From positions 1 to 64,000 of the forward strand of contig JALHNM010000007.1 in NCBI GenBank assembly GCA_022843485.1: a stretch of 64,000 nt of DNA. The letters are read 5' to 3'. This document shows, piece by piece, positions 57,893 through 64,000 of the stretch. Positions within the stretch are counted from its first letter, which is position 1. Every line of letters starts with the position of its first letter. The translations under genes and the position numbers were made by a program. The notes under the pieces were generated by a model that was not told the DNA's origin, did no database searches, and worked only from the letters and a program-made list of their open reading frames with translations. This DNA is from Fimbriimonadaceae bacterium (GTDB taxonomy: Bacteria; Armatimonadota; Fimbriimonadia; Fimbriimonadales; Fimbriimonadaceae).

Positions 57893-58749
57893 CCGTAGCA
57901 GCGGTCAACTTCGAAGTCGGCCCGATCCACAGCGAGGGCGACCACCTGGATCACCTTCGCCGGGCACTCGACGCGACGGACGGGGCGGACCTGGTCGTCT
58001 TCCCGGAGTGCGTGTGCCTGGAGCTGCTCGGTGCCCCGGGGTTCTTGGGGGTGACCCCCCGAGAGGCCCCGGCGAGACTCGGCGCATGGTTCGTCGAGCA
58101 CAGCGAATGGTTCCGGCTCGAGGCGTCGGGCCGGGGGCAGGACGTCCTCTTTGGAACCCAGTTCGTGCCGGTCGGGACGGGGGTGCAGAACTGTGCCGTG
58201 TGGGCAACGGCGGGCGGGCGGCTCATCGTCGACATCCCGAAGGTCGTGATGACCCAGTTCGAGCTTCACGAGTGGGGGGTCGAGGCGGGTCGTGGGCTGC
58301 GGCGCCTCCCTGACCCGCGGGTGGGCGTGACGGTCTGCTACGACTCCGAGTTTCCGGCGTCCGGCCGAGCCCTCGCTGAGGCGGGCGTGCTGGTCCAAGC
58401 GGTGCCCGCCTACACCGAGACCCGGCGGGGCTTCCAGCGGGTGCGTTGGTGCGCTTTGGCCCGGGCAGTCGAGAACCAGGTCTTCGTGGTCCACGCCTCG
58501 CTCGTCGGGGGCCTGGGGCGGGAACCGTTGCCCCAAGGCTACGGCACCAGCGCCGTCATCGCGCCGAGCGTCGAGCCGTTCCCCGAAGAGGCGGTGCTGG
58601 CAGAGACCGGGTACGGAGAGGGGGTGGCCCGGGCCGAGCTCGACTTCGACGCCCTCGCCAAGGCGCGGTCTTCTGGGGACGTTCGGAACTGGGACGATCG
58701 CGACCGGGGTGACTGGACGCTCCGCGACCCGGCTACTTTCGAACGCTGA
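57889..58749 (+). CDS. Carbon-nitrogen hydrolase (nitrilase superfamily)
   Basis: A 286-residue protein with the full Glu-Lys-Cys triad: E40 in VVFPECVCLE, K118 in DIPKVVMTQFE and C150 in VTVCYDSEFP. The superfamily hydrolyses amides or nitriles. The GTG at 57889 is chosen for its GTGA overlap with the GNAT gene; a frame from 57880 is longer by three residues. Its 3' end overlaps the convergent lipoprotein gene by 17 bp. Confidence 0.93.
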   Translation: MTVAAVNFEVGPIHSEGDHLDHLRRALDATDGADLVVFPECVCLELLGAPGFLGVTPREAPARLGAWFVEHSEWFRLEASGRGQDVLFGTQFVPVGTGVQNCAVWATAGGRLIVDIPKVVMTQFELHEWGVEAGRGLRRLPDPRVGVTVCYDSEFPASGRALAEAGVLVQAVPAYTETRRGFQRVRWCALARAVENQVFVVHASLVGGLGREPLPQGYGTSAVIAPSVEPFPEEAVLAETGYGEGVARAELDFDALAKARSSGDVRNWDDRDRGDWTLRDPATFER

Positions 58750-59194
58750 CGAAGGCAAGGACGAGGGTCTTCTTCGGGTCGGCGGCGGGGGCGAGACGGA
58801 TCTCGATCGCGTCTCCGAACTGGTTGGCGCCTTGGATGTGGAGCGTGTCGCCCGTGCCGCTGAGGTTCTTCGACCTTTGGAGCGACCGCAGGTAGAAGGG
58901 CCCGACTTCGCTAAGATCCCCGGGCGCGTAGAGGCGGACGGTGTAGACGCGAACCTGGCCACGGTCGGACACGGCGTTGAGCTCGTCGTCCGCCCTGATT
59001 TCGGAGCCCGGCACGTATGGAACAGACATCGCCTCGAGGTCGGTGAGAGCCTTGGGGACGGGAAAGACGGGACGGTTGCTGACCCGCGAGACGTCGGCGA
59101 GCTCCTGTTGGGTCTCGACGGTGGGGCCCCGTTCACAGCCGGAAGCCATGGTGAGGCAGAGAGCGGTCAGGCCCAGGGCGAGCGTCCGGCGCAC
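58733..59194 (-). CDS. Putative lipoprotein
   Basis: A 153-residue protein with a lipoprotein signal (LGLTALCLTMASGC, Cys at residue 20) followed by a small alpha-beta domain (VYTVRLYAPGDLSEVGPFYLRSLQ...IEIRLAPAADPKKTLVLAFV). No family recognised. The GTG at 59194 is chosen because CATAAT at 59202-59207 (minus) lies 7 nt upstream, making it leaderless. Confidence 0.7.
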   Translation of the reverse strand: MRRTLALGLTALCLTMASGCERGPTVETQQELADVSRVSNRPVFPVPKALTDLEAMSVPYVPGSEIRADDELNAVSDRGQVRVYTVRLYAPGDLSEVGPFYLRSLQRSKNLSGTGDTLHIQGANQFGDAIEIRLAPAADPKKTLVLAFVSVRK

Positions 59195-59201
59195 GCCCAG
59201 G

Positions 59202-59207
59202 ATTATG
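59202..59207 (-). promoter_or_regulatory. -10 box of a leaderless gene
   Basis: CATAAT on the minus strand, then CCTGGGC and the GTG at 59194. Confidence 0.5.
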
Positions 59208-59357
59208 GCTACCGCGTGCCTGTGATGTGGGCACCTTCGCGTCGGCCGGGCCTCAGCGGGGGCAGGGCCGTCGGGGCCAACATAGGAGAGTCGCCATGTG
59301 GCCCCTGACCCTTCACCCCTTTGACTGTCTCTTCGGCCGGACTCTCGCGGGGTCCCG

Positions 59358-60554
59358 ATGACGAATGGGCCCCGATTGACGCGAGAGAAGCTAGACCAGG
59401 CCGTCGGACTGGTGCAAAGGGCCGGGGTGGACGTGTGGCTGACGTTCGTCCGCGAGACCGCGGGCGGCGGCGACCCCGTGCTCCCGTTCCTGATGGAGGG
59501 CGGGCTGACGTGGCAGAGCGCGCTGATGGTGGCGGCGACCGGTGAGCGCGTCGCGGTGGTGGGCAACTACGACGCCGATCCCCTGCTCGCGAGCGGGGAT
59601 TGGACGAAAGTCGTGCCGTACGTCCAGTCGATTCGGGAGCCACTGCTCGCCGAGCTCGATCGACTGGCGGGGCCAGCAGGGCGGGTCGCGGTCAACTACT
59701 CGACGAACGACGATAAGGCCGACGGTCTCTCGCACGGGATGTGGCTCGTGCTGCAGGGGATCGTGAAGGGCACGCGTTTCGAGGGCCGGATCGAGTCCGC
59801 CGAAGCGATCGTGAAGCCTTTGCGGGGACGGAAGACGCCGACCGAACTGGCGCGCATCGTGGGGGCCATCGAAGCGGGCGACCGGATGTTCGGCGAGATC
59901 GAGCGCTTCGCCCGAGTCGGGGTAAGCGAGCGGGCCATCTACGACCACGTCCATGCCCTGGCGTCGGAGTGGGGGGTCACGTTCTCATGGGACCCGGCGG
60001 GCGACCCGATCGTCAACACGGGGCCAGACTCGATGATCGGCCACGGGGTGCCGAGCTCGACCATCACCGTCCAGCCGGGTCACGTCCTGCACGTGGACCT
60101 CGGCCTCACCATGGACGGCTATAGCTCGGACGTGCAGCGGTGCTGGTTCGTAGGGGACTCGGTACCGGAGGACGTGCGGCTGGGGCTCGAGGCGGTGAAC
60201 GGGGCGATCTCGGCGGCGGCGGCGGTCCTACGCCCGGGCGTCCAGGGTTGGGAGGTGGACGCAGCGGCGCGGGCGTCGGTCGTCGCGGCCGGATACCCGG
60301 AGTACCTCCACGCGGTCGGCCACCAGGTAGGACGGGTCGCGCACGACGGCGGCGCGATCCTTGGCCCTCGGTGGGAGCGGTACGGCAACACCCCGGTCAC
60401 GCCGGTGGAGGAGGGTGAGGTCTACACCCTCGAGCTCGGGGTCACGCCGGCTGGCCGGGGGTACATCGGCATCGAAGAGATGGTCGTCGTGACCGCTGAC
60501 GGGTGCCGGTTCTTGACCGAGCGTCAGACGTCGATGCCGTCGCTGCAGGTTTAG
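59358..60554 (+). CDS. M24 family metallopeptidase (Xaa-Pro peptidase-like)
   Basis: A 398-residue protein with an N-terminal creatinase-like domain (to about residue 165) and a pita-bread catalytic domain. Metal ligands fit: Asp in LHVDLG, Asp in SSDVQRCW, His in HAVGHQVG, Glu in LELGVTP and Glu in GIEEMVV. It likely removes N-terminal residues before proline or acts on related peptides. The ATG has no Shine-Dalgarno sequence and no nearby -10 box. Confidence 0.9.
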   Translation: MTNGPRLTREKLDQAVGLVQRAGVDVWLTFVRETAGGGDPVLPFLMEGGLTWQSALMVAATGERVAVVGNYDADPLLASGDWTKVVPYVQSIREPLLAELDRLAGPAGRVAVNYSTNDDKADGLSHGMWLVLQGIVKGTRFEGRIESAEAIVKPLRGRKTPTELARIVGAIEAGDRMFGEIERFARVGVSERAIYDHVHALASEWGVTFSWDPAGDPIVNTGPDSMIGHGVPSSTITVQPGHVLHVDLGLTMDGYSSDVQRCWFVGDSVPEDVRLGLEAVNGAISAAAAVLRPGVQGWEVDAAARASVVAAGYPEYLHAVGHQVGRVAHDGGAILGPRWERYGNTPVTPVEEGEVYTLELGVTPAGRGYIGIEEMVVVTADGCRFLTERQTSMPSLQV

Positions 60555-60571
60555 GGCGGGACGGACGGGGA

Positions 60572-60611
60572 CCAGGCTTGAAGCCTGGGGCACCATCGGC
60601 TGGAAGCCGAT
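60572..60611. repeat. Two-hairpin intergenic repeat abutting the dapL stop
   Basis: CCAGGCTT-G-AAGCCTGG at 60572-60588, then GGGCACC, then ATCGGCT-GGA-AGCCGAT at 60595-60611. The architecture matches the REP-like repeats at 7371 and 46741, but the bases differ. It fills the gap between convergent genes, and the dapL stop codon lies immediately beside it. Confidence 0.6.
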
Positions 60612-60612
60612 G

Positions 60613-61797
60613 CTACGTTGGCACGAGGCCGGAGGCGGCGATACGGCGGACGGCCTCGGCGAAGCGCTCCCCATCTCGGTCGCCGAGGAGGGTGAGAGAC
60701 ATGCGCACGTACCCTTCCCCGCCCGGCCCGTAGCCGACCCCAGGGATCGTGAGCACGTGGGCCCGCTGCAGCAGCGCGGCCGCGAACTCGGTGCTGGACA
60801 TCCCCTCCTGCGGCACCCGCGCCCAAACGTAGAACGCGGCCTTGGGCTTCTCGACGGGCCAGCCGATCGATCGGAGCCCATCGACCAGGCTATCCCGGCG
60901 CTTTTGGTAGAGCGCCACGGTCTCGGCGTTCGAAACGTGGTCGAGGGCGTGGGCCCCCGCTTCGGCGATGGCTGGGAACGCTTTGCTGTCGATGTTCGAC
61001 TTGAGCCGCTGGAGCGTCGCGACGGCGTCCGGGTTGCCGCAGGCGAACCCCAGCCGCCAGCCGGTCATGTTGTACATCTTGCTTAGCGAGTGGAACTCGA
61101 TCGCGACGTCCTTGCCGCCCTCGACCTGCAGGATCGTCGGGTTCTTGAACCCGTCGTAGCACACCGTCCCGTAGGCCATGTCGTTAACGGCGAGGACGTC
61201 GTGGTCGCGACAGAACGCCACCAGGTCGCGATAGAACTCGGGCGTGGCGACGGCCCCGGTCGGGTTGTTCGGATAGCAAACGTAGAACAGCTTGGCGCGG
61301 CGAGCGACGTCCGTGGGGATGTCCTCGAGCCGGGGGAGGAAGCCGTCCTCCTCTCGAAGGCGCACCTCGTGGACGTCGGCCCCGGCCATGAGCGAGTTGA
61401 CCTTGTAGACCGGGTAGCCGGGGTCGGGCACGATGACGACGTCCCCGGGGTCGGCATAGGCCCAGGCGAGGTGGGCGAGGCCCTCCTTGCTGCCGATGAC
61501 CTGCACGAGGTCGGTCGCGGGGTCGAGGGCAGGGCCGAACTCGCGGCCGTAGAACCGGGCGGCCGCATCGAGGAACGGGAGCCAGCCGCGGGCGGTCTCG
61601 TCGTACCGGTGCGTTTCGGGGTTCTCGACGGCTCGGGTCAGGGCCTGGCGGACGGCGGGCGGGGTCGGGAGGTCGGGGTCCCCGATGCCGAGGTCGATCA
61701 CGTCGGCTCCGGCCGCGATCGCCTCGCGCTTGACGCGGGCGATCTCGGCGAACAGGTAGGGCGGGATCTTCTCGAGCCGACGGGAAGGCTGGGGCAT
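60613..61797 (-). CDS. dapL: LL-diaminopimelate aminotransferase-like class I aminotransferase
   Basis: A 394-residue PLP aminotransferase. FAEIARVKREAIAAGADVIDLGIGDPDLPTP, IGSKEGLAHLAWAYADPGDVVIVPDPGYPVYK and FHSLSKMYNMTGWRLGFACGN (PLP Lys) match the DapL group, which makes LL-diaminopimelate directly from tetrahydrodipicolinate. Closely related aspartate or alanine aminotransferases cannot be fully excluded. TAACGT ends 7 nt before the ATG (leaderless). Confidence 0.88.
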   Translation of the reverse strand: MPQPSRRLEKIPPYLFAEIARVKREAIAAGADVIDLGIGDPDLPTPPAVRQALTRAVENPETHRYDETARGWLPFLDAAARFYGREFGPALDPATDLVQVIGSKEGLAHLAWAYADPGDVVIVPDPGYPVYKVNSLMAGADVHEVRLREEDGFLPRLEDIPTDVARRAKLFYVCYPNNPTGAVATPEFYRDLVAFCRDHDVLAVNDMAYGTVCYDGFKNPTILQVEGGKDVAIEFHSLSKMYNMTGWRLGFACGNPDAVATLQRLKSNIDSKAFPAIAEAGAHALDHVSNAETVALYQKRRDSLVDGLRSIGWPVEKPKAAFYVWARVPQEGMSSTEFAAALLQRAHVLTIPGVGYGPGGEGYVRMSLTLLGDRDGERFAEAVRRIAASGLVPT

Positions 61798-61804
61798 GGC
61801 GCTT

Positions 61805-61810
61805 ACGTTA
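61805..61810 (-). promoter_or_regulatory. -10 box of leaderless dapL
   Basis: TAACGT on the minus strand, then seven bases and the ATG at 61797. Confidence 0.45.
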
Positions 61811-61885
61811 CCCGTGGCCGCTCCGGGAAGGCTGGAACCGGGGTGACGCGTCCAGGGGCGGGACGTCTAGACCTACGGAGACCCT

Positions 61886-62560
61886 ATGGATCGATCTCTT
61901 GTTTGCCTACTCGCCGTGACCGGTGTCGTCGTCGGTGGCGCCTCCCTGCTCGCCCCGCTGCCCGTCGAGGCCCAGAGTGCCCCGAGACGTGCAGCCCTGC
62001 CACCGGAACAGGCCGCGGTCGCCGACCTCGACCTCTCGTTCCAGAGCATCTTTTCCGACGTCTCGAAGACCAAGCCTCGGAAGATGAAGGTGCGCAATCC
62101 GGACGGGACGTACCGGGAGGTCGCCCTCAAGCCCGAGTTCGGAGTGACGAGGGTGGAATCGGCGCTGAAGGGCCACGGGCTGCTCGGTGCCCATGCGAGC
62201 GACCGGCCGGCGCGGGAGCGTCTGGCCCGAGTCCGGAGCGGATGGCATGTCATGGTCTCGTGTCTCCACAACGGCGGCAAGGCCCTGAACCCGGCGGCGA
62301 TGTCGAAGGACGTGCTGACTTGGGAGGAGGGGCTCCCGAGGGACTGGGACACGGGGATTGCGAAGGGGTCGTTCGCCGAGATCACGCGTTTGGGCCGGAG
62401 CAGCCGGAAAGTGAACGGCTGGTACGTCGAGGCCCGCGCGGTTCGAATGAGCAAGCGGGACTGCCTCTCGTGCCACACCTGGGGCAAGCTGGGCGACCCA
62501 GTGGGGATCATGGTCTACGCGGTCCGACCTAAGAACAGTCCGTCCAAGGCGTCTCGCTGA
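61886..62560 (+). CDS. Exported protein with a single CxxCH heme motif
   Basis: A 224-residue protein. Signal peptide (VCLLAVTGVVVGGASLLAPLPVEAQ), an all-new middle region, and a C-terminal heme-binding signature CLSCH followed by TWGKLGDPVGIMVYAVRP. Heme motif plus GD-G-(A/I)-S/Y-V resembles the Tll0287-like/DUF3365 group of periplasmic heme proteins. ACGGAG precedes the ATG. A redox or sensing role is inferred. Confidence 0.75.
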   Translation: MDRSLVCLLAVTGVVVGGASLLAPLPVEAQSAPRRAALPPEQAAVADLDLSFQSIFSDVSKTKPRKMKVRNPDGTYREVALKPEFGVTRVESALKGHGLLGAHASDRPARERLARVRSGWHVMVSCLHNGGKALNPAAMSKDVLTWEEGLPRDWDTGIAKGSFAEITRLGRSSRKVNGWYVEARAVRMSKRDCLSCHTWGKLGDPVGIMVYAVRPKNSPSKASR

Positions 62561-62568
62561 GGTCGCCG

Positions 62569-63276
62569 ATGGTCGGGGGTGCGGACGGGTGTCCGGGCGG
62601 TTGGGTGGCGGTCTGGCTCGACTCGGAAGGCGGCCTCTGCGCCCGGGTTTACGGGTCGGCGGGCGCGTTGATGGCGGAGCCCTGGACGGTGCTCGGGATC
62701 GACGTGCCAATCGGGCTGCGGTCCGTGGGGGACCCGTTGGCCACGGAGCCCCGGGAGGTTGACCGGCTCGCGCGGCGGGTGCTCGGCGGCGGGCGGGCGA
62801 GTTCTGTCTTCCCTGCCCCGTTGCGGGAGACCGCCGGCCTCGGGCGGGCGGCGGCGAGCGAGCTGACGCGGGCGGCGACCGGGCGGGGGGTGGGCGCCCA
62901 GCACTTCGCGATCTATGCCAAGGCTCACGAGGTCGATGGGCTTTTGCGGGCCGACCCCGGGCTCGCAGAGCGGGTCTTCGAGGTGCACCCTGAAGTCTCG
63001 TTCGCCGTGCTCAGTGAGGGCCGGGGGCTGGTGGAGTCGAAGCGGTCAGAGGCGGGGCGTGCGGTCCGGCAGGGGTTGGTCGAGCAGGTGTTCGGGCCGG
63101 GGGCGTTCGGCGCGGTGCGTGGCCAGGTCGGCCGAAGAGAGGCGGGGGACGACGACGTGTTGGACGCGTTGGCGGTGCTTTGGTCGGCGGGGCGGGTGGC
63201 GGCGGGCTCGGCGCGTAGCCTGCCCGATCCGCCGGAGATCGATTCGGCGGGGTTGCGGATGGCGATCTTTGCGTAG
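62569..63276 (+). CDS. DUF429 family protein
   Basis: A 235-residue protein. GADGCPGGWVAVWL at the N-terminus, LGIDVPIGLRS, SSVFPAPLRET, YAKAHEVDGLLR, VFEVHPEVSFAVL and DDDVLDALAVLWSAGRVA follow the RNase-H-like DUF429 pattern with conserved acidic residues. Activity is not established. It starts 8 nt after the heme-motif gene and may be co-transcribed. Confidence 0.88.
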   Translation: MVGGADGCPGGWVAVWLDSEGGLCARVYGSAGALMAEPWTVLGIDVPIGLRSVGDPLATEPREVDRLARRVLGGGRASSVFPAPLRETAGLGRAAASELTRAATGRGVGAQHFAIYAKAHEVDGLLRADPGLAERVFEVHPEVSFAVLSEGRGLVESKRSEAGRAVRQGLVEQVFGPGAFGAVRGQVGRREAGDDDVLDALAVLWSAGRVAAGSARSLPDPPEIDSAGLRMAIFA

Positions 63277-63374
63277 GGGATCCCCTGGTGCGACTTTGTA
63301 GCCCTGGCCCTCTTGAGCATGATGGGGCTCACGCCGGGGCCGACCTAACCGACGGGCGGGTACTCTAGGCGCTT

Positions 63375-63451
63375 CGAGGCGTAGCTCAGCTTGGTAGAGC
63401 GCGTGCTTTGGGAGCACGAAGTCGCAGGTTCGAATCCTGTCGCCTCGACCA
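63375..63451 (+). tRNA. tRNA-Pro (anticodon TGG)
   Basis: A 77-nt cloverleaf including encoded CCA. The acceptor stem CGAGGCG pairs with CGCCTCG. The D-arm is AGCTCAGCTTGGTAGAGC. The anticodon arm is CGTGC-TTTGGGA-GCACG, giving TGG. The T-arm is GGTTCGAATCC. A TACTCT box at 63361-63366 lies just upstream. Confidence 0.98.
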
Positions 63452-63556
63452 ACCTCTCTTGCTCCGCTCGTCGCGCCTCGCGCCCCCTTCGGCGCACAAT
63501 TTCGACGAGACCGTCAACTTTGCTCCAAAGTGGACAATACCTAGGGCGTGACTCCA

Positions 63557-63585
63557 TTGACTCCTACTGATGCGAGCCGCATAAT
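63557..63585 (+). promoter_or_regulatory. Consensus promoter of a candidate small RNA
   Basis: TTGACT (63557-63562), a 17-nt spacer and CATAAT (63580-63585); predicted start near 63592. No coding gene follows before a strong terminator. Confidence 0.75.
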
Positions 63586-63591
63586 CTCCCG

Positions 63592-63694
63592 TAACGCCGA
63601 AAGGCGACTCCAGAGGAGTGACCGGACACCGGTCCTCGAGAAGACGACAAGCACAAGACGATCGGTCGGCATCTTGGATGCCGGCCTTTTTTTT
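63592..63694 (+). ncRNA. Candidate small RNA with three abutting hairpins
   Basis: About 100 nt from a consensus promoter to an intrinsic terminator. Three perfect hairpins follow each other without a gap: CGCC-GAAA-GGCG (63595-63606, GNRA-type loop), ACTCC-AGA-GGAGT (63607-63619) and GACCGG-ACA-CCGGTC (63620-63634). A 29-nt purine-rich, probably single-stranded stretch (63635-63663) then leads to the terminator. It lacks the SRP RNA loop and is too small for 6S or tmRNA. I do not recognise the family. The linker could pair with target mRNAs. Confidence 0.65.
63664..63694 (+). terminator. Rho-independent terminator of the small RNA
   Basis: GGTCGGCATC (63664-63673) pairs with GATGCCGGCC (63677-63686, one G-U pair), loop TTG, followed by eight Ts (63687-63694). 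Confidence 0.92.
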
Positions 63695-63720
63695 CGCGTG
63701 CGAAGCTGGTCGGAACAAGA

Positions 63721-63756
63721 GGGCGGCGGGCACCCATGGTGCCCGCCGCCCGTTTT
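63721..63756. terminator. Bidirectional terminator hairpin
   Basis: A perfect 14-bp stem (63721-63734 with 63738-63751), loop CAT, then GTTTT on the plus side. It lies 16-21 nt past the rplI stop on the minus strand and terminates that operon. Confidence 0.8.
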
Positions 63757-63771
63757 CGTCCCTGCTTGGGG

Positions 63772-64000
63772 TTACTCCTCGTCGGAAGTCTCTTCCGCAC
63801 CGTCGGCGGCGGCTTCGGCGACCGGCTCTTCGGCCACCGGCTCTTCGGGTTGAGCCAGCTCGAGCCCGACTTCGGCGTTGTAGACGTGGACGGTGAGCCG
63901 GATATCGACGAGCCGGTGGGCGTCGATCTCGACGGCGTGGTTACCGAGCTGCTTGATCGGCTGGGCGAGCAGGACGACCTTCTTCTCGAGCTCGACCCCG
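63772..64000 (-). CDS. rplI: 50S ribosomal protein L9, C-terminal part (runs off the window)
   Basis: Only the last 75 codons are present. The frame reads VELEKKVVLLAQPIKQLGNHAVEIDAHRLVDIRLTVHVYNAEV, which is the L9 C-terminal domain (compare its I-LP-PIK-LG---V-V-LH---- pattern). A 30-residue Glu/Ala-rich tail (EEPVAEEPVAEAAADGAEETSDEE) follows, longer than in most L9 proteins. The tail's role is unknown. The N-terminal domain lies beyond the right edge. Confidence 0.85.
   Translation of the reverse strand, partial: GVELEKKVVLLAQPIKQLGNHAVEIDAHRLVDIRLTVHVYNAEVGLELAQPEEPVAEEPVAEAAADGAEETSDEE

Noticed and set aside
63592-63694. SRP RNA, 6S RNA or tmRNA as identity of the small RNA
   Set aside because: No GGAAG/AGCAGCC loop, too short for 6S, and no tRNA-like ends.
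63548-63853. A 101-codon open frame over the small RNA
   Set aside because: It reads through a terminator with eight Ts and into the rplI 3' end, with no ribosome site.

Overview
The window is high-GC, gene-dense bacterial DNA. Several proteins suggest the phylum Armatimonadota, probably close to Fimbriimonadales: a prepilin ending its N-terminal helix in LFPVFAQAKE, a PEP-CTERM protein, many secreted proteins of unknown function, and an FlhA. This placement comes from protein style, not from a marker-gene search.

Layout. 1-7265 is an accessory island: a leftward cluster of small, overlapping phage-like genes (RlpA-like barrel, small membrane protein, truncated Gam-like gene), then a 65-repeat CRISPR array (1644-6379) with no cas genes and no visible leader, then one rightward phage-like gene. 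7371-14104 is translation: rpsJ, tuf, fusA (leftward, interrupted by a divergent pair of non-ribosomal membrane/zinc-ribbon genes) and rpsD (rightward). 14118-22435 holds a LolA-thioredoxin fusion, a membrane glycosyltransferase-like protein, an ECF sigma factor flanked by STN-domain proteins, a prepilin, a zinc-ribbon/L7-L12-CTD membrane protein and a Uma2 protein. 22621-27224 holds flhA, then pyrH-frr-uppS, and convergent mscL. 27356-35500 is a mix of secreted or membrane proteins (YHS/TRASH, subtilase, TMEM14-like), an RmlD-like reductase and a CheY-like regulator. clpC follows, then secreted proteins, a lipoate ligase, gcvPB, a large PA14/propeller/DUF1080 protein, surE, a CoA-transferase-GNAT fusion, yajQ, a PEP-CTERM protein, rdgB-rph, a GNAT/nitrilase pair, an M24 peptidase, dapL, a heme-motif protein and DUF429. 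The window ends with tRNA-Pro(TGG), a candidate small RNA and the 3' end of rplI.

Two genome-wide habits are visible. Many genes have a -10 hexamer only 5-7 nt before the start codon and no Shine-Dalgarno sequence (leaderless mRNAs). Several genes for exported or membrane proteins have a strong promoter followed at once by a small hairpin at the predicted 5' end of the mRNA. The most interesting loci are the leaderless CRISPR array abutting a broken phage gene, the ~100-nt RNA unit at 63557-63694, and the STN / ECF sigma / STN anti-sigma cluster.
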